Shown one piece after another: positions 54,301 to 64,000 of a stretch of DNA of 64,000 nucleotides (position 1 is its first letter; each line of letters opens with the position of its first letter). Source of the DNA: Oreohelix idahoensis (lineage: Eukaryota > Mollusca > Gastropoda > Stylommatophora > Oreohelicidae); the NCBI GenBank assembly GCA_024509875.1, contig JAMPIV010005013.1, forward strand, positions 1,013,501-1,077,500. Direction: 5' to 3'. The notes under the pieces are model-generated. The model saw nothing but the letters and a program-made list of their open reading frames with translations. It had not been told where the DNA came from and did no database searches. A program made the translations under genes and the position numbers.

Positions 54301-55260
54301 ACAAACCTCAGACCTGCCTGAAGTTAACAGCCCTCTAAAGTCTGTGCCAGAACAAACCCCTTGGAGAGAGGAGCATGGACTACCAGTACACATCCACACA
54401 AAAGTGAAAGGAATATTCGACAGGGATGAACAGAACAGCGTGCAACGTAGGACAGTCACTCTCAGTTTCCTGGATGATAAATACCCACAGGACCTCTGGG
54501 TCCGAGTATACACGGATGGGTCAGCACAGAATGCAGTAAAGAATGGAGGAGCAGGAGTGTACATAGAATACCCAAACAACACTAGGGATACGGTCAGAGT
54601 ACCAACGGGGAAATTCTGTAACAACTATGATGCAGAAGTCCAGGCAATCAAGGTGGCAACTGAGAAACTACTGAACACCAATCTCGGTCCACAGCCTGTA
54701 GTATTCCTGACAGATGCAAGATCAGCACTCCAAGCACTTCAGTCCAGAAAATTGCCAGTTATACAGGCCCTACTTTCTGAACTGTGCAACCAGCGCAGGG
54801 TCGCCATGCAGTGGATACCGTCTCATTGTGGAATACCAGGAAACGAGAGAGCAGACGGACTGGCTAAAGAAGGTGCTGCAGACGAACAACCGGATGTACC
54901 AGTAACGTACCATCAGAAGAAAAAGATGATCAAATCTATCAGAAAGCCACCAACATCAACGCAGGATGACTACCAGCTATGAACAGATCAGAACAAATAG
55001 TCATTCTGCGCCTCAGAACAGGACACAACCGCCTCCGCAGCCACATGTATACAAAATTCAAGATTGGCAATTCAGCCATGTGTACATGTGGACAGGCACC
55101 CCAGACAGCGGAGCACGTACTGCAAGATTGCCCCGAATATGATATATTGAGGCAAACCCACTGGCCCAGAGAAACAACACTGGAAGCAAAACTATATGGA
55201 CCCCTGTATGCACTACACAAGAAAGTGAAGTTTATACAAGAAACAACATTGCAGATATAG
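54206..55260 (+). pseudogene. LINE F RNase H and zinc-binding C-terminus
   Basis: 54206-54982 encodes a complete type I RNase H: RVYTDGSAQNAVKNGGAGVY (D), NNYDAEVQAIKVA (E), FLTDARSALQAL (D), and WIPSHCGIPGNERADGLAKE (H and final D). It removes element RNA from the RNA:DNA hybrid. After a small frame change near 54975, 54979-55260 gives LRLRTGHNRLRSHMYTKF and the zinc-binding CTCGQAPQTAEHVLQDC common to I-like LINEs, then a stop. This is the best-preserved RNase H in the window. Confidence 0.93.
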
Positions 55261-55310
55261 ACAATATAGTTCAAGCGAACGAAAGAAGAAGAAGAAGAAA
55301 CGTCAGTAAC

Positions 55311-55888
55311 ATTCCGACGGAGTTTCGACTAGTGGTGTGGTGGCTATCTAAGCTGTGAGTACTAGAAACCTATGAACATGTGCACGTGTGCTCGGCTGAA
55401 TGAATAAAGTGAATGCAGAACGGAGGGATTTTTTTATTGTTGTAATTGGGCACCCATTTTGCTATCTTAACTTTCTGTATGCAAGTATTGCTAATCATAT
55501 TTCCCTTAAAATAGAGCAGAGATATCAAGCCTGTCCATACCTTAAGAAGGGGAAATATTAGACCTAATCCTATGTATCCTTGTTTCCTTGGGGCTATCAC
55601 TTTCTTACAACAGGACTGTGGGCATACCTCGAGGGATAAGATCTAACTGAGGGTCTATCATTTCTTGTAGCAATTCCTTGATTTTTTTATGACTATGTGT
55701 ATATGCTTTGATGTAATTTCTATGTGTTGTGAAGAAATTTTAGATGATAATTAAAATTTCTCTTGAAATTAATCAGGGTGTTGGTCAGCTCGTTCTAGAA
55801 TATATATATAATCATTTGTTATAGTTTTCCTACGTCTGTACGTATAACTGTCGTCTTGTATGTGCGTGCACGTGAGTGGTTAGAGACA

Positions 55889-55961
<73 letters not shown>

Positions 55962-56173
55962 TTAGACTGTCTGACTCCTCGAAAGCTGTCGTAGAAGATA
56001 GGGGAGAGAGAGAAGATTTCTCGATCTCAGAGACAGCCTCTTAATCACATTCTACCATCTCACTGGTGGAAACCTATTGCTATTACTACTTCTCACTGTG
56101 ACTATCACTTATTCTAATCAATTCAGAAGGGACCAACCCAAGTCTTAATTCCCCTATCAAAAAATCTACGACA
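55311..56173. other. Right part of Y; TA/TG microsatellite at 55890-55961
   Basis: Continuation of the candidate solo LTR after LINE F. Contains a (TA)n(TG)n run at about 55890-55961. No coding region supported. Confidence 0.55.
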
Positions 56174-58035
56174 TTGATGGATAATAGAGGCGATGAAAAA
56201 AAGTTCACTTTGGCAGCGTATATTTTTCACTTAGCTGCCAATAGTAGTTCTGCTCCCGCAGATGGGACTTTGTACACTGCTCTCGCTCGTCGCTGGTCAA
56301 GGATGTAGGGTGTAGCTCGTTTCCCAGAAATGTCAAGGAGAGTCTACAAAGTTGGTCCCTCGTCTCAAAGCTTAGGCCACTTGTCCCTTCTTGTTCCAGA
56401 GATAGTACTTTCTGCTGGTACCACCAATAACTATGATAAAGAATAGAAACGAAACGATCTTCTGAGTATTGCGTTTCCCGAAACATACATATGTGTCCCT
56501 TTTCCTCTATTCTACCATCTCATTTATCTCAGAATTTACCCTCGATGAGAATTAAATTTAATCCCTCGGGATAAAACTTTCTTTTACATTTAAATTGAAT
56601 AGCTTTCGCTTTACATTACATTTAAAAAGAAAAGATTAATAGTACAGACAGAATATGTTTACATTTACTCCACTGATTTAAAAGTGTTCACAATATAAAT
56701 TGAATATGTTTTCATTTATGTTTACACTGATGTGAAAAGTTTGAAACTTCCATAAGTTTTAAAGTGCATATGTTAACATCAACATTTACACTGGTTTGAA
56801 ACTGTAAGTATTATACTTAGAATGTACATCATTTTTTTCATCTTTTCCTCTCTGCTCCATATGGAACGTAGGATTACTTTCTGCTTTTAGTTCTCTTTAA
56901 GAAACTAGCAATAAAGCAATCACCAGCCCGTGCAGGGGTGGTTCATGAATCATCCTTCTATACGCTGAGGCTGCCAGCCTCAAATGACTGGGACATCCAC
57001 TTGCGATTTTCACATATTAAAATTCACATGGCAATTTACATATATATGTTAGTTAGTTCACATGTTAGTAATGAAATATAGAATGTAAAATCACAACTTA
57101 CGCCAATCCTAGCTCACAGACATTTTTGCTCAGATGAATAAAAGACACTGGCAGTTGCCTTATTACACGTGTACTTGGGGTCGTTAATTTGAACTTTAAT
57201 TCCCTTTCTGACTCCGTGTGTTTCCTTCAGTTTCTCCAGACAGCGGCTTTCCTTATTAAAATGATAGAGATTTCCTGGGCTGAATTCTAAGTCCTGATGA
57301 ATACTCCAATAAAAGATGTCCGGTCTGATAAATGGAAATTCTGAATTCTAACTGGCACGTTTGGTGTCTTTGGCAAGCGTGAATCTCACAGTGAAAAAAC
57401 CACTGACATGTTTCAGGATATATTCACTGTCTTACCCCACTCTGTTTGTTATCGAGCTCAAATGATCAGCCAATCTGATTTGAATATTTTGCATGATTCA
57501 TCTAGTGCAAAACTTCAAACATTACTTTTTCTGAAAATGGGCTGTAAACATCCGGTTGCCCTGTGTACCAACCTACAAACGCACCAGTAAACTCACACGA
57601 CAACGTGTGTAAGATGTAACAGCTCATTACTTTCGCTAAAGTAATGTCTTATCTGTTGCTTGAGCACACATAAAATCCTTCTCTTTACAACCTTAGCGGA
57701 GACTCACCCGTGCCTTATCAGTGGTTAAGCAGATTGCGCTGGGTGATGTATGTGTTAATCTGTGTACTGATATCCGCCGCGCCTGCGATTAACCAACTTG
57801 GTTGTCGATAATGTTCTCTCAGCCGCTCCTGCAAATGTTTAGTATTATCATCCACCAGGAGTGTCAGATAAACAGACAAGACACAATATCAAATATCTGC
57901 TGCTTAGCAGAGAAAGAAAGGAAGAAAGTGCGACAATTGAAAGCACGCAATATCATCCGTAAAATAAATGTACCGATTCCTGCCGTAGTGAAACAGATAT
58001 TAGGAAGAAGAAGGGGTCGCTCCAATCCATTCTCT

Positions 58036-58576
58036 AACACTGATCTACAACTTGCTCCTGTCTACTCTGACAAACAGCTTACTCCTGATCTACAACTTGC
58101 TCTTGTTTACTCGGACAAAAGGCCTACTCCTGATCTACAACTTGCTCCTGTTTACTCTGATGAAAGGCCTACTCCTAATCTACAACTTGCTCCTGTCTAC
58201 TCTAACTAAAGCCTACTCCTGATCTACAACTTGCTCCTGTCTACTCTGACAAAAGCCTACTCCTGATCTACAATTTGCTCCTATGTACTCTGACAAAAGC
58301 CTACTCCTGATCTACAACTTGCTCCTGTTTACTCTGACAACGACCTACTCCAGGTTTACAATTTGCTCCTGTCTACTCTGACAAAAGCCTACTCCTAATC
58401 TACAAATTGTTCCTGTTTACTCCGACAAAAGCCTGCTACTAATATACAACTTACTCCTGTTTACTCTGACAACGACCTACTCCAGATCTACAACTTGCTC
58501 CTGTTTACTTTGGCAACGGCCTACTCCTAATATACAACTTGCTCCTGTCTACTCTGACAAATGCCTACTCCTGATC
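58036..58576. repeat. 44-45-bp minisatellite, about 12 copies
   Basis: Unit TACTCCTGATCTACAACTTG plus CTCCTGTCTACTCTGACAAAAGCC or close variants. The first copies are 45 bp, so an open frame (57802-58209) shows a 15-residue repeat, DLQLAPVYSDKRPTP. Later copies are mostly 44 bp and lose the frame. One unit lies at 49530-49576 on the other side of repeat X copy B. No evidence that the peptide is real. Confidence 0.92.
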
Positions 58577-58596
58577 TAGATATAGAAGAACCTTGA

Positions 58597-58690
58597 ATGG
58601 ATGGTCTATGACAAAATGGATGGTGTATGACAAAATGGATGGTCTATGACAAAATGGATGGTGTATGGCAGAATGGATGATCTATGACAG
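58597..58690. repeat. 19-bp tandem repeat, about 5 copies
   Basis: Unit ATGGATGGTCTATGACAAA with GTGTATG/GCAG variants, directly after the 44-bp array. Confidence 0.85.
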
Positions 58691-58740
58691 AAGCAATTGA
58701 CACGTTTTTCTTGAGGACCGGCGCTCGATGCCGAGCTGAA

Positions 58741-58885
58741 AGAAATTGATGAAGAGGATGATGATGATGACAATATCGATGATGATTATAATGATGATGA
58801 TAACGATGATTATGATGGTTATAATGATGTTAACGATGATGATGTTGATCATGATGATGTTGATCATGATGATTTTCCTGTCATT
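58741..58885. repeat. (GAT)n-type microsatellite
   Basis: Imperfect GAT/GTT trinucleotide run, similar in kind to 33387-33495. Open frames here on both strands are Ile/Met-rich by-products of the repeat. Confidence 0.85.
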
Positions 58886-59324
58886 CCCTAAGAAAAATAA
58901 GGTTGTGTATCGTCTTCTTCAGCTACGCCCAAGAGGATAGCAATTAAGCAAAGAGAAAATATGAACAAAACAACACAAAAATAACAGCAAAGAGCTGAAA
59001 GTGAATACGAGTAAAGAAACAATGAACAAAGAAACATTACTACATTTACTGTCATTGTGATATTTCGTTTATAGTGGTGATTAGGATCGTTATGGAGGTG
59101 GCTGCTTCGATCATTAGTCAGGGTGGTTTCCGGGTCTTATATGCCACAGTTGCGTGTAGAGTCGTGAGAATTATCACTGTCTACAAACTCTTTTTGCGGG
59201 CAGGTACGATTCACTCATGCAGCTAGGCCATAGCGTTATTTGGATGGTCCCTTGTTGAATTCCACGGTGAGACTATCACTTCTGTCACGTGTCTGTAGTC
59301 TAGTGTTCTCCTGTGGTTCTTACA

Positions 59325-59410
59325 AGTGCTTCTTCTTCTTCTTCATCACTCTCCAACTCTCCAAAGAGTATAGTCCTTCAATAAACGTAAGCCAAATTGT
59401 CCTGTTCCAT
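59325..59410 (-). pseudogene. LINE family D 3' end, minus strand
   Basis: The reverse complement reads RTIWLTFIEGLYSLESWRV, followed by a GAAGAAGAAG tail, parallel to the LINE D ends RKTWHTFVVGLCSFRS at 25560 and RTWQEFDDGLSFLES at 22500. Only about 85 bp are present. A short 5'-truncated copy is the likely origin. Confidence 0.5.
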
Positions 59411-62400
59411 GCTGTGTCAGCTCAAGGTTTTTTTATCAGTTCTTGACATATACTTATTTATATTTTATTTACTATTCACAAACCTCGGATTTTCCCAATT
59501 GTTTTATTTCTGTGGTTACAAAAACCAAAATGGCGCACAAAGAAATTCACATCATTGTGACAGAAGCACAAAAAAAAAGACAAAAGTTTCTGTTGGATGC
59601 CCCTAATGGGTCCTTTTTTTTCTTTCTGGCCTTCATCTTCATGCAGAACATTAACTCTTTTTACTTTAAACACAAACAGAAGAAGACGCAAGAATGGTGA
59701 GTCATATCTAACGACACAAGACAAAAAAGGTTTTAAGGCCCAGTTGGTTTAATAACTAAATTGTTAAATGGAATAGCAAAGAGGCAGGCATAAACAAGGT
59801 TACAATTTCCTGTCGTAAATGATGCAGATAGTTTAGACGTGTGTCAGAAAAACGTGTTTATTCTTTTTTATATTTTTTTAAAGCTAACAAAATATTATTC
59901 TTCACTATGGCATTAATTGCGGGCTCAAAGTTGAGGAAACAAAGAACATGGTTAATACAGCCTATCAGGCATGCTATTAACAATCACTAAGAAATGTTGT
60001 GCCTGGGCTAGCAACTTCATCATGTTAAATAAATTGCTAAAGGAGACACTACTTCCAGCAGGCTTATAGTACACTGCACTAGTCTTCCTGCACCCCGGTC
60101 ATCTTTTGTGGTGGTGTGACGGGCGGTGGAATTGTCTGCCCTTAGTTCTGCTGGTCGGTCTGGTTTCTCGACATTCTGACCTGTCTACCTTCCGTCCATC
60201 AAAATTCTCCACCCACTTTTCTGTAAACGTTGTCTCTAACAGCGATATATCTGTCATCTTGTCTGTCAATCAGCACTGTAGACCTTCTTCATGCATATCT
60301 CCTTGCACGCGCAAGGTGGTATGTGATCAAACAATCCTTTTTTATCGGTCCACCAGGAAACTAAATACTTCCCGGATCTCCTTTAATTCGAGAACACTCA
60401 GGGTAATTTCTCCGTTCCTTTTAACGGGAGAGAGCTTTGATCGTGGCCAAAAGTCACCACTCACGAACGCCAGCGCCGTGCTCACGTTGCGTCATCCCTT
60501 CGTTGTCTTAAGAACGCAGGAGGAAACTCTGCGGTTAGCGTATGTGGATTTCTGTTTAATCGGGGGGAGATCAGAAGCTCTTGCGTCTTATTACGTGCTA
60601 GTACGCTGTTTTATCTCGAACGGTCCGCGAAAGTGAGCCAAACATCTGGCATTATCTTGTGGTACTTAAGCGACTGCCTCAATAACTCTCTATCAGTCAT
60701 GTTCTCGGATTTTCTAGCACGTGTGCATCTTATCCTTCTCGTTGATAGCAGTTGGGAATTAAGTCCGTATGGAGATTATTCCTTGAAGCTGGTAAGAGCG
60801 AAATAATTGTTTTAGAGTTATCTGGAGTGGTAGCATATAAGATTTTATGCAGATATAATCTACCCAGGGTTACCTATTCTATTGCTTAAAATAATTAATT
60901 CATAACGAATAGTAACTCTTTCGTAAGATCGCAAGTGATTTAACGTAGCTCGCCACCATTTTTTAACTCAGCTTAAGATTTAACAGACAGATAGCTAGAT
61001 AATCTGTTATAAAAAGACAGATAGAGAGATAATGTGTACTGACAAGAAAACGGGAAAGATAAATTGTAACTGACAGAAGGAAGATGTACATATTGAATTT
61101 TTTATTGTTGTTCTCTTCGACGTTTATAAATTAATCCTGAGTTAAATGTTAACTATCCTAGTATTATTTAATTTTATTTTCCACGTATATATCGATAACG
61201 CCTGTCAATTCTGCAACACGTACCGTGTTGTGAGGTGAATGTCTGACTTCGCATAGCAAGGCTGACCATGTGTGTGTTACGCCGACAGCCCACGCCTGCT
61301 CGCTAGCCAAGCGCGAGAGAGGAATTTGCCCGAGGCGGGTGTGGACGCGGAGAATGTTTTATTGAAGTGTAATTGTATGAGTTTTCGTGGAAGACAGAAA
61401 AGAGGTTGGGTGTTTGTACGTCTGTTAGCGTCGATCGTTCAGGTCGAATAAACCCATGTAAATGTTTTTGAATGTCTTATTTTTCCAGACACTGATCAGA
61501 AAGACAGAGAGCAGTCTGTGTTCGCTATTTACGGGCTCAACCAGAGTCTACGGAGATTTATTATGCACAATGTTTCCACACACGGGTGCATGGCCTCTAG
61601 CACTTACTAGGCCTCATTTTTTCTTTACTGACGGATTAACTGCCAAATTGCTACCGCTGGCGGCTATTTCGTGGATTACGTTACGGTTGCGCAGCGCATA
61701 CAGCCTCGTCCACAAGTTGTTATAATTTGCCATTTCTACATAGAGGCAATATTTGTGTAACCCATTTACCACCCGGTTGTTTGAGATAATACAACCACAT
61801 AACCCAGAAATAACCAACTAGTGCCAGCCTCTGAAAGTTCTCACGTGAACTTACCACTAGATCATCGCATTCGGATAATTTTCGGTTGCTGGAATTAAGC
61901 CGTTTTTCCAGTTCACCACCTTTTGTTCACTCGGAGTTACAGCAGTAGTCGCACTGTGGGAGTTACATGTTACTATTTCCCCCTGGAGTTTACCTCCTGG
62001 CAAAAGTGGATTACTAAGTCCAGCCGGACGGTGTTGACCCACATAAGTTTCTTCTCAGTTTTGGATTTATCACCTAATAAGGCAAACACGGTCGTCTAAT
62101 TTTACTGGGCTGGGGACCCCTGTCCAGGTGACAGCAAGACTGTATTAGAACTTTTGGTTTTAAGTGCGGGAGTGGTTCGAGAGAACTTAGGTGTGTCCGT
62201 GTGAGCGTAGGAAGGAAGTAGAGTGAGGTGGCCACAGTGTTTTTTTCTCTTGGGGATATCTTTTTTTTTGGAGGTTCATTTTCTTTGCTGTGTATCCTTC
62301 CGACATTGTTTATTTTCAGTGAAGGTACACAGGGTTTGCCGTGTTTTTTTGTTTGTTCGCATTTTGCCAAGTTGGATGTTGTGCAGTTTTTTTTAATGGT

Positions 62401-62734
62401 TAATAAAAACCCCGTAAAACTTATTTTTGTGCTGGTCAGAACGACTTCCCTTTAAATGTCATGTTGGGGTAGTAACTGTAGTGTCCCTTACTGAGTATTA
62501 GATTAAAGTCTTTTACAAAATTTGGAGGGCGGGGCAAGATTGTCTTATTAAAAGTTAGTCAACAGGTAGGCTGAAGGAGTAGCACCACTACCCTCCAGAG
62601 GCATATCTTGTCCCAACTTTGCACCCGTGACTCTATTTTTCTATCAATTCACACGTTCCCTTTAATAGTCTGTCTGACCTTAGACTACCTGTAACAGGTG
62701 GCCACGTAATCATTAAGAAGCAAAAAATAAAAAT
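59411..62734. other. No gene recognised
   Basis: Appears single-copy within the window. The longest frame is 60106-60636 (176 codons) with no motif I recognise and no splice or homology support. I see no tRNA, transposon ends or tandem array. An unrecognised exon or untranslated region of a host gene cannot be excluded. Confidence 0.4.
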
Positions 62735-62860
62735 TTGGACGTGCGCGCTAATATAACCGACTAGGTTGGGCGGGACATGCCTCGCCAAAACGAGCTAACA
62801 CTTTATTTATGAAAAGAAAAAAAAAATACCATACATGAGACGTAGTATCCCTTTTGAATG
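62735..62860. repeat. Interspersed repeat, copy 2 (see 5735)
   Basis: Shares TTGGACGTGCGCGCTAATAT, then AACC, GCCTCGCCAAAACGAG and CATGAGACGT, in order with 5735-5870. Family unknown. Confidence 0.5.
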
Positions 62861-63245
62861 ACATGTTCCAGAATAGCATGATGTATCATTGTTCAGTATT
62901 TCTGATGTATCATTTTCAGTAACATTTTTGTATGTTATGTTTTAGTGTCATGTTTTTAAATGTATTATGTCAATAACTTTCCCCATGACAATGATTCTGT
63001 AACTTTTTTTGTTACATTGCATGTTTAGTAACCTTTGATGTTCTTGTTTTCCCTGTTAACTTTTTTTTTAATTGCGTCACATTTCAGCAGCTTTCTGAAT
63101 GTCTTGTGTATTTTTTTGTATATTACCTTTCGGCAACTTTTTCTACTGCATCCTTCGTAGCTTAGTTTGTATGAATGATTTGTGTTATTTATGTTTGCAA
63201 TGTGTCCGTAATTTTTGTTTGTGTGACATGATTAAATAAACATTA
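62861..63245. repeat. Degenerate T-rich repeat
   Basis: Loosely repeating motif built on GTAACTTTTTTTGTT, then TGTATTATGT and CATGTTTTAG, about 30 bp apart, roughly ten degenerate copies. From 63246 to 64000 nothing recognisable was found, apart from A runs near 63868. Confidence 0.4.
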
Positions 63246-64000
63246 CTTTCTTTGAATAAAATAACTTAATCATCAACACAAAAATGTTGGAAGGAAAGTT
63301 GTGTCAAACGCAACTTTTTTTTTTTCACATAAAAAATTTGGACTTTATAAGAAGCGAACAAAAATCTTTGCCTCTTTAAATGTTCCCTCTTGTGAGGTCG
63401 AGCAGGTGTATGCACGTGGCTCTAGAAGACATGAACGATCACCCAGACTTTATGACTATAGAACCATATTTCCCCAAAAACCACGTAAGCTTTTCTAATA
63501 TAGGCAACCACACCCATATCAAATATTAAACAGGAGGGGTATTTTAATGCCAGGGACAAATAACGAAATGTCTGCAACCTTTAAAGTTCTAGGTAACACG
63601 AGCTGAGGTTTTACTGATAATCTTAAGGCATTTAATGAAACACAGGACGTTTGTTTGACGGCCCTTACTGATTGCGTCTTCTCGTGCGTTGGGCGATGTC
63701 TCATTGGTGGTTAAGTCCCCCTGATTGCCGTGATATTATTGAGTCTTCTTGCAGTGTTTCTCGACTTCCGGCTTACAGGCTATCAGCAGACGACAACTTC
63801 GTTGCCTTGGCGAAAGAAGAGCGAAAGACCGATTAAAACTGGAGAAATGTAAAAGAATGGAATAAAAAAATAAAAAAAAAACATGCAGGACTATAGAGTA
63901 TAGAAGAAACGTTCGGAAACACTCTGGAAGTTTATAAATAAGACGGAAAACGTAAGGTGGGGCACATCATGTCAGATTAAAAAAGGAAGAAAAAGTTTAA

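Larger units (their letters stand above)
51235..55298 (+). mobile_element. I-like LINE (family F) with RNase H, 4.06 kb
   Basis: The exact 12-bp duplication AACGTCAGTAAC at 51223-51234 and 55299-55310 marks the ends. The body has endonuclease, RT, RNase H and a zinc-binding tail, with the 3' end GAAAGAAGAAGAAGAAG. There is no gag-like ORF1 ahead of the endonuclease, so the copy is 5'-truncated or the family lacks one. About four frameshifts. It differs clearly from LINE E in sequence but has the same domain order, so the two are separate families of the same superfamily. Confidence 0.95.
50060..56173. mobile_element. Candidate solo LTR (Y) inside repeat X, itself split by LINE F
   Basis: Relative to X copy A this block is extra. 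It starts TGTAACAGAGG, ends ACGACA (56173) and is flanked by the 5-mer TTGAT at 50055-50059 and 56174-56178. TGT...ACA ends with a 5-bp duplication are the hallmark of an LTR. Without LINE F it is about 2.03 kb and non-coding, with an AATAAA at about 55404. No second LTR or pol is present, so it would be a solo LTR. An unknown DNA transposon is the alternative. Confidence 0.6.
49577..57990. mobile_element. Unclassified repeat X, copy B (with nested solo LTR-like Y and LINE F)
   Basis: Second copy of repeat X: 49577-50059 matches 36905-37390, and 56179-57990 matches 37390-39013 plus 46142-46432. The right part is uninterrupted across the site where copy A holds LINE E. The left flank (49530-49576) and the right flank (58036 on) both carry the TACTCCTGATCTACAACTTG-type minisatellite unit, so X entered next to or inside that array. 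No coding region of its own. The right boundary is placed where similarity to copy A ends, after GTAGTGAAACA, and is approximate. Confidence 0.75.

Noticed and set aside
57802..58209. 135-codon frame with a 15-residue repeat
   Set aside because: Its first half is non-coding repeat X and its second half is a 45-bp minisatellite that loses the frame a few units later.
60106..60636. 176-codon frame
   Set aside because: No recognisable domain, no clear promoter or splice context, and stops are sparse by chance in GC-richer DNA. Kept only as a possibility in the gene-free note.

Overview
This 64-kb window is eukaryotic, repeat-dense, intergenic-type DNA. I could not support a single host protein-coding gene, rRNA or functional tRNA. 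The mixture of non-LTR retrotransposons (RTE-like and RNase H-bearing I-like), a mariner element, a Ty3/Gypsy element of the Gmr1 type, tRNA-derived SINEs, a hAT-like MITE and many minisatellites points to an invertebrate animal. A lophotrochozoan, possibly a gastropod mollusc, is my best guess. The species is inference, not something the sequence proves.

Layout. 1-6.4 kb: three related minus-strand SINEs, a different SINE, LINE 3' ends and a 29-bp minisatellite. 6.4-7.4 kb: RTE-like LINE family A, copy 1. 7.4-15.7 kb: a minus-strand Ty3/Gypsy-type element with long direct repeats (candidate LTRs). Its pol order reads protease-integrase-RT-RNase H instead of the usual protease-RT-RNase H-integrase. 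15.06-20.83 kb: sequence that looks like unpolished read, with runaway homopolymers. 20.8-26.3 kb: remnants of LINE family D, two of which carry large minisatellites (36-bp and 26-bp units) grown from the same short stretch of the LINE's own coding region. 26.7-28.5 kb: a minisatellite whose unit shifts from 44 to 40 bp, interrupted by a 185-bp LINE-derived short element. 29.27-32.61 kb: a nearly intact RTE-like LINE (family B) with 12-bp target-site duplications.

34.4-47.3 kb is a Russian-doll nest. LINE A copy 2 is split by a mariner (35034-36372) and again by an unclassified repeat X (36899-46432). X is split by an I-like LINE (39014-46141, 15-bp duplication), which holds a SINE between TA runs. 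A second copy of X (about 49577-57990) is split by a candidate solo LTR (50060-56173, 5-bp duplication), itself split by another I-like LINE (51235-55298, 12-bp duplication). 48.3-48.5 kb holds a hAT-like MITE. 58-64 kb holds minisatellites, microsatellites and apparently unique sequence.

How the parts work together: there is no operon or pathway. The autonomous elements encode replication enzymes (endonuclease, reverse transcriptase, RNase H, integrase or transposase). The SINEs, the MITE and the 185-bp derivative are non-autonomous passengers that would need such enzymes. Almost every coding element is broken by frameshifts or stops. The nested duplications give a relative insertion history that can be read directly from the sequence.
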